From Euryodendron excelsum (taxonomy: Eukaryota > Streptophyta > Magnoliopsida > Ericales > Pentaphylacaceae): DNA of 64,000 nucleotides. Positions 12,003 through 21,982 of the stretch are shown one piece after another. The stretch spans positions 54,860,001-54,924,000 of the forward strand of contig CM065378.1 of the NCBI GenBank assembly GCA_033060915.1, read 5' to 3'. Both the position numbers and the translations under genes were made by a program. A model generated the notes under the pieces. The model had not been told where the DNA came from. It ran no database searches and saw only the letters and a list, made by a program, of their open reading frames with translations. Position 1 is the first letter of the stretch, and every line of letters starts with the position of its first letter.

Positions 12003-12930
12003 TATTTTTACAATAATTACATGTTTTTACAAATATATTCGTTTTCTTATATACATTTCGTATTTTACAATACCTTTTTAAATAAATTTTCTGTTTTTCA
12101 ATAAATTTAATTTTTCAATAATTTCATAAATATATTTCCTATTTTTTCGATAATTTCATAAATCAATTTTCTATTGTTTCTATAAATTTTATAAATCAAT
12201 ATCTTATTTTTTCAATAAATTTTTTTATTTTTACTATAAATTTTGTATTTTTAGATAATTACGTGTTTTTACAATAAATTGGTAAATAATATTTATTTAC
12301 TTGTAAATAAATTTTGTATTTTACAATAAATTTGTAAATAATTTTTGTAGTTTTTCAATAATTTCATAAATATATTTTTATATTTTTTCATTATTTCGTA
12401 AATCATTTTTTCTATAAATAAAAATAAATCAATGTCTTATTTTTTCAATACATTTTTTTACTATAAATTTTGTATTTTTTAAAGATAATTATGTGTTTTT
12501 ACAATAAATTGGTAAATAATATTTATTTACTTGTAAATAAATTTCGTATTTTACAATAACTTTGTAAATAATTTTCGTATTTTTCAATAATTTCATAAGT
12601 ATATTTTATATTTTTTCAATATTTCATAAATCATTTTTTTATTTTTTTATAAATTTCATAAATCAATGTCTTATTTTTTCAATACAGTTTTTTCTATAAA
12701 TTTTGTATTTTTTAGATAATTATGTGGTTTTACAATAAATTGGTAAATAATATTTATTTACTTGTAAATAAATTTTGTATTTTTTAATAACTTTGTAAAT
12801 AATTTTTGTATTTTTTTAATAATTTCGTAAATATATTTTTATATTTTTTTGTAAGTTGTAAATTATTTTTCTATTTTTGCTATTAATTTCATAAATTAAT
12901 GTCTTATTTATTTTTTCAATTAATTTTTAG
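12003..12930. repeat. About 230-bp A+T-rich tandem repeat in the MULE
   Basis: The block starting CTATAAATTTTGTATTTT recurs at 12234, 12461 and 12694, a period of 227-233 bp. Each unit contains TTGGTAAATAATATTTATTT and TCAATGTCTTATTTTTTC. A more degenerate unit lies upstream from about 12003. Over 80% A+T, non-coding. Confidence 0.8.
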
Positions 12931-13499
12931 AGAGTGAGTGAGAGGGAAGTTAACCAAAACTAGGCCATTCCATGTTAATAAGTTGTCAGAGATAAATTTC
13001 ATTCTTGTTCAAACCTATCCCAGAATACATGATTAAAATGATGAAAAAAATCAACATTTCCAACTTTAAAACTTGAGGTCATTGTTTTTCAAGCAATCAT
13101 TTGACCAATAAATTCACAGTAAAAAAATTCAGTCGAGACGTCGTTCTTATGTTTCGTGACTGCTATAAATTTTGCATTGTCTCTTCCAAATATATATTCT
13201 TACTTGTAAATAAAATTTGCATTTTTATAATAATTTCGTAAAAATAAATAAAACAAATATTTCTATTACAAACTTAAACAAGACAAACAAGATAAGTAAA
13301 TTTTATAAAAACTTACCAAAAAATAAGGTGACTGTCGAAGTACGCGTATTTGTCGGAGTGACGGGGCTAATGAAGATCACTACATTAGAATTAATTATAA
13401 TATTAGTGATTTTTAAATTAATATATAAAGTTATTATATATTAAAAAAAATACAATCACTTACCTGGTTTGAATTTTTTGCTAAGAATGATGTGCTGAA

Positions 13500-13814
13500 A
13501 AAATAAAAAAAGAAAAGAGTGAGAGAGAAAGAGAAGACTATTGAAAAAGAAAAATTTTAGAGAGTGAGTGAAGGAGAAAGAGTGAGAAGACAGTGTGAAA
13601 GTGGTGAAGGAGAGAAGGAGAAAGGGAGGGACGTGAGGGAGAGAGGGGGGGCATTGGCAAAGTGAGGGAGAGAAGGAGAAAGGGGGGGCTGGCAGATAAA
13701 AGAAGGGGGGGAGAGGGGATAACAGAAGCTTGATGAGAGGGAGAGAAGGGGGGGCCTGGTAGAGAAAATAGGGGGGGGGGGGGGTGGGGGGGCCTGGTAG
13801 AGAAAATAGGGGTA

Positions 13815-13847
<33 letters not shown>

Positions 13848-13870
13848 GGGTGGGGGGGGCCTGGTAGAGC
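13500..13870 (+). repeat. Purine-only tract with a 32-G homopolymer
   Basis: The plus strand is almost entirely A and G for about 370 bp. It includes G14 at 13771-13784 and a 32-base G run at 13815-13846, and the unit GGCCTGGTAGAGAAAATAGG repeats. The Pro-rich open frames on the opposite strand (13456-13902) are products of this composition, not genes. It could form triplex or quadruplex DNA. Confidence 0.85.
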
Positions 13871-13897
13871 GGCAAAGTGTGGACGTGACAAAAAAAA

Positions 13898-14105
13898 AAC
13901 AACGCAATTTGAGATTGCGTATTATAAATGTAAAACGCAGTTCAAGATTGCGTGTTAAAGAAAAATACAGTTTAAGATTGCGTTTTTCTGTAAAACGCAG
14001 TTCAAGATTGTGTGTTAAAGAAAAACGCAGTTTAAGATTGTGTTTTTCTGTAAAACGCAATTTTGAACTGTGTTTTTTTTTTAAAACGTAATTTTAAATT
14101 GCGTT
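13898..14105. repeat. MULE right subterminal AACGCAGTT / ATTGCGTTT repeats
   Basis: About eight alternating copies of AAACGCARTT and its complement with a spacing of 25-35 bp, mirroring the cluster at the left end. Candidate transposase-binding array by position and motif symmetry. Confidence 0.6.
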
Positions 14106-14188
14106 TTAAAGTATTTAGGGAATAACCTTTGCTAAATTGATATTTTGGGAATAAATTTACAAATATGAAGTAGTTTGGTAAAAAACCC
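14079..14188 (-). repeat. MULE right terminal inverted repeat
   Basis: Reverse complement of the left TIR over about 110 bp. The outermost bases read inward as GGGTTTTTTACCAAAC. Confidence 0.88.
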
Positions 14189-14197
14189 AATATGCCT
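14189..14197. repeat. 9-bp target-site duplication, right (AATATGCCT)
   Basis: Exact copy of 6059-6067. Confidence 0.9.
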
Positions 14198-14706
14198 CCA
14201 CTCATCTCATCGATAGAGTTCTGGCTCCCTACGGACCGAACCAAACAAATGGCCAAATTACACAAACCACGCTTGCCGTTTGTGACTAATATACTGTATA
14301 CCTTTAATGATTAAAAAAATTACACTAATTACCCTCATCAGAGTTTGTATAAGGACTAATATATATTGTTAAATGACAAAGTTATCTTTATTTTAATACA
14401 ATGACTTGGGCCTTATTTGATAACTCTATTCAGTACTTAAAACTGAATAGATTAAGTAAAAATAAAATAAGCTGATTTGATAACTCAAAATAAGGGAATT
14501 GAATATTTTAAATGCTAAACAAAAGTAAAAAATAAAATATTAAGTTGCTCCCTCCTATTTATTATTTTTTACTTAATACACTCAGCTTTGATATTTTTTT
14601 CTAAACCTAATTTTGCCCTTGCCTCCCTCTCATCTTACTTCATAGAACGAACACTAGAGAACAAGAGATTGAAGTTCTCCTCAACGAAACTTTCCACCAT
14701 CTCCAA

Positions 14707-14739
<33 letters not shown>

Positions 14740-15127
14740 GTACATGAATTTTCTCGATTATTTTGTATGGTTTCTATTATTTGTTCAACATTGTACATGG
14801 ATTTTCTCAATTTTTTGTCAGATGTATTCTTCTTTGGTGGATATAAAAGATACTGATAAATTCACAAGTATAATTCTCTCTCCAATAAATATGAAGATGT
14901 TGTTGGAAATTCAATTAACAGAAGCAAACCCAACATTCATTATTCAACTCGACACATGCCATCCTTACAACTGAGAAATATAAGCTTTGCGTCTCAATAA
15001 CTTGAAGATATAAGAAGACAAATTTCTGGAAGTTATAATGTTACACAAAAAGTAGATATTCATGTCCATTAGGAACTCACTCATCTCACAAATTGATTCA
15101 AACAATTGTGGTCACCAATGTTGAAAT

Positions 15128-15132
15128 ATTTG
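15128..15132. repeat. 5-bp TSD, left (ATTTG)
   Basis: ATTTG directly precedes the LTR start TGTTGCGCCCC and recurs at 38855-38859 right after the other LTR. Confidence 0.85.
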
Positions 15133-16509
15133 TGTTGCGCCCCGGTTTTTGGGGTGTCCAAGATTTTTTCGGCTCGGAGACCCTAAAGCACAGAACTCTG
15201 TCACTAGAACTCGTCCTCCTAGAAGGACAAGTGCGACTAGGTTTGAAAATTGATTTGACTAAGGGCTTTTCAGAAAAATAGGAGTCGCCACCTAACTTGA
15301 TTAAGGTTAGTTAGGGCACCTAAAACTAAGTGTTAATCCGAAAACTAAACTTAGTGTTTTTTGAAAAGGTTTTGAAAACTCCCTCAAGAGAGGGTTTTTA
15401 AGAAAATATGTTGTTTGGCAACCTTTGGAAAGATTTAAGCCCTTTTGGAAAATAACACCATTTTGGTCATTTGAAAACAGAAATCTATGGTTCGGGGGTT
15501 GGTTACGTGTAGGGAAGATATCCTAAGATCATCACCCTACCCCGCCCTTTCAGTACCTACATGTCTAATCACCCTTTGTTCACTCACTAGAATAACCGGT
15601 TACCATTGTCCACTTAATATCCACTTTAGAATTTTAAAAACTGGGTTTAGTCATCACTTTTCGGATGGATGATGAATGATAAGTTTTTGGAAGAAGTTTG
15701 AAATTAATGGGGGTTTTGAAAGAGTTTGGAATAGTAACTTTGAATTGATTAGAATTTTTGAAAAAGAGATTGAAGTTGAAACAAAAGTTATGACCGCACC
15801 ATTTTAGGTTGCCTACGTATCTCATTTGGCGAGAATCAGGGCATTCATAGTTCGGGCAAGAGCCCGATGGAAAATAGGCGCATTAGAGCCTTTGGAAGAT
15901 TTGAAGACACTTTGGGGTCTTTGAAAAATTTTAAGACACTTTGAGGTCCTCGGAAAAGTTTGAGACACTTTGAGGTCTTTGGAAGTTGTAGACCCTTTAT
16001 GGTCTTGGAAGTTGAAGACTCTTTATGGTCTTGGAAGTTTGACTTAAAATTGGATGACGCAATGTTTTGAAAATATTTTTGGATCAACTTGAGGGAGTTT
16101 TGGCAAAATGCTTTGGCATGTCTCAAGAGAATTTGAAAGTGTTTTTGAAATCTTGTTTTGAAAACCTTGGAGGCATGTTTTGATGAATTAGTTTTTGAAA
16201 GTGGTTTTTAGAAATGGCTAAGGGTTTGGAATCCTAATATGGACAACCTCAGAGGTTGTTCTTGATTTTATCACTTGTCCTTGGAATCCCTAATCATGAG
16301 AGGACTAGGGACACCTTAGGTTTGTGACCTTTTGAAAACGTTTTGGAAATACCTTGAAGATGGAATGTAAGAACATTAGAAGAGTTTATGGAGTTGGGTT
16401 TTTGAAATCATGAGAGTGGGAAGTTTTGGAAAAATAGGTTATGAGGATGATTTGAAAGTTTAAATGGTCATTTTAAAAAAAAGGGTTCAAGAGTTGGAAT
16501 CTTGAAGTG

Positions 16510-16735
16510 TACTAACCTAGGTAGGGTTAGCCTGGGGTTAGAGATGACTGAAGGTTGACTAACTTAGGTTAGGTTGGCTTAGGGTTAAGATGACCTATGT
16601 TAACTAACTTGGGTTAGGTTGACCTAAGGTTAAGATGACTTAGGGTTAGGTTAACCTAAGGTAAGTGAACTAAGGTCAAGTTAACCTAGGGTTGGATAAC
16701 TACGGTCAAGTTAACCTAGGGCGAGATTGTAGAAT
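16510..16735 (+). repeat. TTAGGGTTA-rich minisatellite in the LTR
   Basis: Degenerate 20-25 bp units built from CTTAGGGTTAAGATGACC and ACTTAGGTTAGGTTGAC. They resemble the telomeric motif TTTAGGG but are imperfect and embedded in an LTR, so this is not a telomere. Confidence 0.65.
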
Positions 16736-17974
16736 GGTTTTGAAAGTTGGTTTGATGCACTCTTGGAAAGAGTTTTGAAAAACAAGACATGTTACGCCAT
16801 GTATCTTGGTTGGCAAACTTTTTGAAGATCATTTCCATAAAAATTTTGACTCTAGCCAAGAGTATGGTTTATATGATTGGTGATTGGAGACTATTCCAAG
16901 TAAGGTTTTCTCATGGCCATTATAACCTTTATCTTGACAAGAGTGGAGGTTTCAAAAATCAACATAAGGATGGCAATTTTTGGAAAATCATTTTTGAGGC
17001 AAAAATGGAGAGAATGCATTTTTGAAAATCATCTTTTGAGAAGAATTTTGAAAATCACTTTTCAAGGGGACCATTCCATTAAGAAAGGGTTCATATGGCC
17101 AAACAAAAGGGAGACCACTCAAGAGAGGGTTCCATGGGACCATTCCAACCACTACACTTAAAAGAATGGAAATCTTGAAAATTAGAGAATTAGAAAGCAA
17201 CCCTTATGCAAATTAAAATGTCATGAAACCAAAATGAAAGTTAGGGGATTAGTAGGAGGTCTTCTAAGGCATAATTCCTAAAATCTAATCCTACACTTCA
17301 AGTGGTCAACTCTGAGAACAATTTTTGAAAAAAATGTAGAACTTATAAATGTCATAAAATTAAGAACAATGTAAGCATTTTGGAACATAACAATAAGCAT
17401 AAAATGAAGCCAAGCACACAAGATATGACCAAAATAGTAATATGCAAGGGGTCATGATTCACATACAAGGCATTTTAGGCTACACCACATAAACAAAGGG
17501 CTCCTAGGCCATACCATCTTAAAGTAGGCTAGTGAGAGGTCCCCTTACACGGTGGCTCTCACTTGCTTTCCTCTAAGCATAATCTAAGAGCCCTCTTGGC
17601 TCAAGCATGCAAGAAAGGGGGGTTGAAGATAGGGATTAAAATAGAGAATAACCTAAGTAGGCTAGGAGGGAGAAAGGAAGAGTGGGGGAGAGCACAAGTG
17701 TAAAAGGGATACCACCTTTTGCCTTCAACACACTTGTAGTCTTCAATGGATGTCTTGATTGGAGCTTGAGTGACTTCAAGAGGGCTTAAGAGGCTAGAGT
17801 GGAGTGTGTAAGTGTGTATGAGGCCTTGTATGTGGAGTGTATAGGCTTGAAAGAGGTAAAATCTAGCCTAAGTGTTGGAAGGGTGGAATATATGTAAGGA
17901 TTCGAGTTTCTGGAATCATTTCAGCAAAACTTCGCATCAATTTTGAACCTGGAATATACAAAGCGGGAGGCCTC

Positions 17975-17982
17975 TATTTATA
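17975..17982 (-). promoter_or_regulatory. Candidate LTR TATA box
   Basis: On the minus strand CTATAAATAGAGGCCTCC is a textbook plant TATA context. It lies about 1.77 kb from the LTR start, dividing a long U3 from R/U5. Related LTRs have a TATA at the equivalent place (29314-29321 and 63890-63897). Confidence 0.65.
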
Positions 17983-18299
17983 GGCAATTTGGAACAGGCC
18001 TTGCGCAGGTACTGTTCCATTGCCAGAATGACACGTGGCACCCTATGTACTAGTTAAATCTCGACTGTTGATTGAAAGTCGGTCGACCTAATCAAAATTT
18101 GAGCGTATGTAGCATATGCTCCGTCACCGGGGAGGTTCGTCCAAACTTTGCCTCTATAATTGAGTCAACCGGGAAGGTTTCGGGGGAATCGGTTGCACTC
18201 GGGATGTTCTCCTAGTGCTTCCGATGAACTTTCATGTTTTCGAAAAGTTTGAATTATGTTTGGAAGTGAGTGATATCATCTTGGGAAATGTGCCAAAAA

Positions 18300-18740
18300 G
18301 GTCACTTTTGCGGAGCGTCTGTGATATACTTCCGGGGTGTTTGAAAGTAGCTGTTTTCGTTTCGTGTGATCGAGGCCTTCGAGAAGCGATCTATTCGATC
18401 GGACCGTACGGATGGAAAGTACTCTGGAGATACTTTCAGGAATTTTCAAATTTACGCATTTCTCAAGTCGTTTGACGGTGCGTTTTAATTAGGGAATCAG
18501 AGAAAAATTCAACCTTGGCGGAGCATCTATGAAACACTTCAGGGGTTGTTGAAAGTTATAGTTTTCACACCGTACGATGGAGGGCTTCGGGAAGCGATCT
18601 ATTCGATCGAACTGTATCGATGGAAAGATCTATGGACGAGCTTTTGAGAATTCCCTGATTTACGCATTTCTCAAGTCAGTTGACGGTGCGTTATAACTAG
18701 AGAGTCGGGGGAAAAGACAATTTAGGCGGAGCGTCAGCGA
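18300..18740. repeat. About 210-bp tandem duplication in LTR U3
   Basis: GCGGAGCGTCTGTGATATAC (18306), GCGGAGCATCTATGAAACAC (18518) and GCGGAGCGTCAGCGAGACGC (18725) mark successive units. Each is preceded by a sequence containing ACGCATTTCTCAAGTC and followed by AAGCGATCTATTCGATCG in the first two. Confidence 0.75.
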
Positions 18741-19239
18741 GACGCTCCAGGGAACTTTTATTGCGTTGTGTGAGCTTAGTGTTGTAGGGTGCTCCTTGGG
18801 TTAAACAAGGGCGTGTGGTGAAACCCTCTGCTCGAAATCCCAAGGCCAGTACTGTTTCGAGGCATATTTGGGCTTCCAGGGGCAAAACGGTTATTTTGAC
18901 CAGGGTTGGCTAGAAATGGTCCCGAATGGTTTGGTATGTTGTGTTAAGTGTATAGGGTTGTTCAGGGATGGTTTTGGGAGAGTCTTTTACCGTTCGGCGG
19001 GGTTTATGCAGTGTTGAGGTGTTTAGGGGCAAAATGGTCATTTTGACCGGAGTGGACCAGAATAGGACCGAATTTGGACCAAATGGCGTGCGGGGGATGC
19101 CTAATGGTTTAATAACATTTTGGAAGGATGGACTTATCGTTTTGAGGGATTTTAAACTTTCCCAAAACGTGCCTGGAGGCCCAAGGGGCCGATTTGGTCA
19201 TTTTTCACCGAGTCGGGCTAGTAGGCGCCGGTGTTGACC

Positions 19240-19560
19240 TAAGTGTTGGTTCTCGAGACCGCTTGGTCTCAAAAAACTACATGTGCGGTATTGGTCCCTA
19301 AGAACGCCTAGTCTTAGCGAACTACCTGTAGGGTGGTGTCGGTTCCTAAGAACGCCTGGTCTCAGAAAGCTACCTGTGAGGGTGGTGTTGGTTTCTGAGA
19401 ACGCCCGATCTCGGAGAACTACCAAATGACAGACATTCTATATTAGCAGGCTAGCAGGCACTAGAAGTGAACCGTCTGAAATTTTTGATGAGGTGTTGGT
19501 CCCCGAGATCGCCTGATCTCGGGAAGCTACCTGGATGACGTTGGTTTCCAGGACCGCCCG
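19240..19560. repeat. Tandem about 60-bp units with GGTCTC/GAGACC palindromes
   Basis: Repeats of the pattern GGTNYCTRAGAACGCCYGRTCTC...AACTACC. The half-sites GAGACC and GGTCTC can pair as short hairpins. The same family of repeats is seen in the LTR at 58490-58560 and 59940-60120. Confidence 0.7.
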
Positions 19561-19744
19561 GTCCGGAAAGCTACCTGGAATAATAGTGCTTATGGCTCCA
19601 GCGGGTCCTTGTGGGCCTGAGAAGTAACCAGTTGGTTGGATTGGAGATTGTAAGGCTCATCTTGAACCTGCATGTGTTGTGACATTGGAAACCGAAGCCG
19701 GTCGGGCCGGAGATTGCCGAGCGGGCAAAAATGGGGTGCTTACA

Positions 19745-19762
19745 GCTGCCCCTCTTTTTCTG
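19745..19762 (-). other. Polypurine tract of the Tat element
   Basis: Minus-strand AGAAAAAGAGGGGCAGC abuts the functional 3' LTR start, the expected plus-strand priming site for reverse transcription. Confidence 0.75.
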
Positions 19763-21289
19763 GCTTTGCTTGCCGAAGGCAGAAAAATAACAAAGTAAGA
19801 ATCCCTTTTTGGTCACGAGGCGATCGAAGGGATGATGCGCCGGGGAATTTGGAATGCTTTGAAACCTCTTGTGGGTTATTGGTCTGGAAGATCTTGGAAT
19901 TTGAAAAGTCTTAGGCCTAAGTAGGGAACCGGATCGCCAACTTAACACAGTTTGGTCCAGGGCAATTGATTCCTGCCAGTGAAAGTTGAAGGCTCGACTT
20001 TCGGCTTTTGATAAGGCCTTAAGAGCAACTTTGGACTTTTGGATGCTTGAAACTGATTTTAGCGGGAAGTGGATTCGGCGGGTGCATGTATTGCACGCGC
20101 ATTTGGTGTTTAAAGCCGTGCGCATGTAAGACATGTGCAAGTTGGATGTTTGTGCCGGCGTGTCTGCTGCATGCGCCAGCCCATGGCATATAAACAAAGC
20201 AGGTTCGCGTTTTCAGTGTTGTGTTTTCGAGTCTTTGGTTGATTTCGGGATTTTCTCTAAAGGGTTTCGAAGGATTTTGCTCGGGAATCGTTAGAGGAGT
20301 GCTAGCGACGTTGGGCACGTGCTGGAGATCACCATTGTCACCGGATTCTCGCCGGAAAGCTTGGTTTTCACTAGTGAATTCGAAATGTTAGTTTTTGAAA
20401 ATTTCTTTGATTTTGATGCATGTAGCTCCGTTTCTTGCAAATGATCTGCATAATCCTATACTTTAAGACATTTAGAACACAATGATTGGATTGTTCTTGT
20501 GATTTGGTAGAAATTTGAGTGCGTTTCGAGTGATTTTGCGTGTTTGGGTAAAGTGGGTTTTCTGCAGGACTCGAAAAATTGTCTCTACGGGCTTGGGCAT
20601 TGACTTTTTGTGAGGAATTTTTACATTGAGAACCTTAGAAAAATGTGTAGAACAACCGTATGAAGTTTTGTAATTTTCTGAAAAATTTTGAAATTTTGAA
20701 TTTTTAGAAATTGCAAAAAATAGAAAAAATTGAAGAAAATTATAAAATGGATCTCGTCGATGGTCGAAAAATCATAAAACATTTTTTGAAAATTGTAGTG
20801 ATATTCTTGCATGTTCCAGGAAATTTTGTGAAATTTTTGGAAATGTAGATGAAATAGGAAAATTTGAAAAGATCGAAAAATTAGCTTAAAAATTGCGTTT
20901 GAGAACGGGATGCGTGTTTTGGAGGATGGGGTTGTTTTAGTTGATGGTTTGAGATGTTTCAGGCTGTGTTTGTGACTTGTTTAATTTCAGGGTAGTGACT
21001 TTTTAAGGCGAAACTCTACCGAAATTTTTAAAAATTTTAACACTTAGCTTTAAAACCCTTTGGTAAAGCAAATCCTTTTGAGAAAGGGGCTTTTGAGGGA
21101 GAAAGCCCAGAGAAACCGCGATTTTGAAGAAATTTTTTGGGAGTGGGATTTTTGAACGAGAAAAGCCTTGGGAAACTGTTTTTTAGAAAACTTGAAGAAC
21201 AGGGCTTTTGAAGGTGAAAGCCCAGGAAACTGTTGAGTACTTGAAATGGGGGCTTTCTAAAAGGAAAACCTCGAAAAAAACCGTAAATA
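19763..21289. other. Non-coding spacer between PPT and antisense gene
   Basis: No supported gene. On the plus strand this region could hold the promoter of the antisense PMD-like gene. Long stretches of G, A and T-rich DNA with few C. Confidence 0.5.
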
Positions 21290-21780
21290 TGTTGAGTCAG
21301 GGCTTTTGAAGAAAAAAGCCTGAGAAACCGGTTTTGAATTTTGAAACCAAACTTTTTGAGGAAAAAGCTTGGAAACCCTTAGAAAATTTTTGAACCAGGG
21401 TTTTTGAAAGAGAAAACCCGAAAAACCAATTTTGTAACTTTGAAACCAAACTTTTTGAGGAAAAAGCTTGAAAACCCTTAGAAAAATTTTGAACTAGGGT
21501 TTTTGAAGGAGAAAACCCGAAAAACTGGTTTTGAAACTTCGAAACCAAACTTTTTGAGGAAAAAGCTTGAAAACCCTTCGAAAATTTTGAACCAGGGTTT
21601 TTGAAGGAGAAAACCCGAAAAACCGGTTTTGAAATTTCAAAATCAAACTTTTTGAGGAAAAAGCTTGAAAACCCTTAGAAAAATTTTGAACCAGGGTTTT
21701 TGAAGGAGAAAACCCGAAAAACCGACTTTTGAAATTTTGAAACCAAATCCCTTTTTTTTTTGGGGGAAAAAGCTTGAACA
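21290..21780. repeat. About 99-bp tandem array
   Basis: CCAAACTTTTTGAGGAAAAA and its variants start near 21346, 21446, 21545, 21643 and 21743. Each unit also has GGGTTTTTGAAGGAGAAAAC. The array creates long minus-strand frames (21297-21919) rich in Phe, Ser and Lys that are not genes. Confidence 0.8.
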
Positions 21781-21982
21781 CCACTGGAAATCTCTTAATA
21801 GTGATAGGTGGGGCCCTTGCCCTTCCACTTTTTCTTTCTTTTTCTTTTTCTTCTTCTTCTTCTTCTTTTTTTGTTCTTTCTTCTCCTTTTTTTTTTTTTT
21901 TGTATATAGATTGATGCACTTATCTTTGCACTTTTCACATATGATGACTGATTGATCCTCTTGAATGTTGTCATTTTTCAGG

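Larger units (their letters stand above)
6068..14188 (-). mobile_element. Mutator-like element (MULE) carrying a transposase gene and a plant mobile domain gene
   Basis: An 8121-bp DNA transposon. Its ends are inverted repeats: the left starts GGTTTTTTTACCAAACT, and the right end read inward starts GGGTTTTTTACCAAACT. A perfect 9-bp duplication flanks it. Both genes lie on the minus strand: the transposase (11891-9563) and, downstream, a PMD gene (9337-6883). A+T-rich tandem repeats (12003-12930), a poly-G/purine tract (13500-13870) and subterminal AACGCAATT-type repeats fill the rest. MULEs carrying PMD genes beside the transposase are known in plants. The transposase is intact by reading, so the element may be, or recently was, autonomous; TIR divergence argues against very recent activity. 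Confidence 0.92.
15133..19744 (-). repeat. Functional 3' LTR of the Tat element, full length (4612 bp)
   Basis: Read on the minus strand it starts TGTAAGCACCCC and ends GGGGCGCAACA. It contains a TATA-like box at 17975-17982, a telomere-like minisatellite (16510-16735), about 210-bp tandem repeats (18300-18740) and GGTCTC/GAGACC hairpin repeats (19240-19560). The last about 450 bp match the same end of the solo LTR at 27582-32614. Confidence 0.88.

Noticed and set aside
13456..14060. Pro-rich minus-strand open frames of 117-167 codons
   Set aside because: They are translations of the purine/poly-G tract and the MULE subterminal repeats; composition alone explains the lack of stops.
16510..16735. 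Interstitial telomere repeat
   Set aside because: Units are degenerate, vary in length and are part of an LTR; not a run of TTTAGGG.
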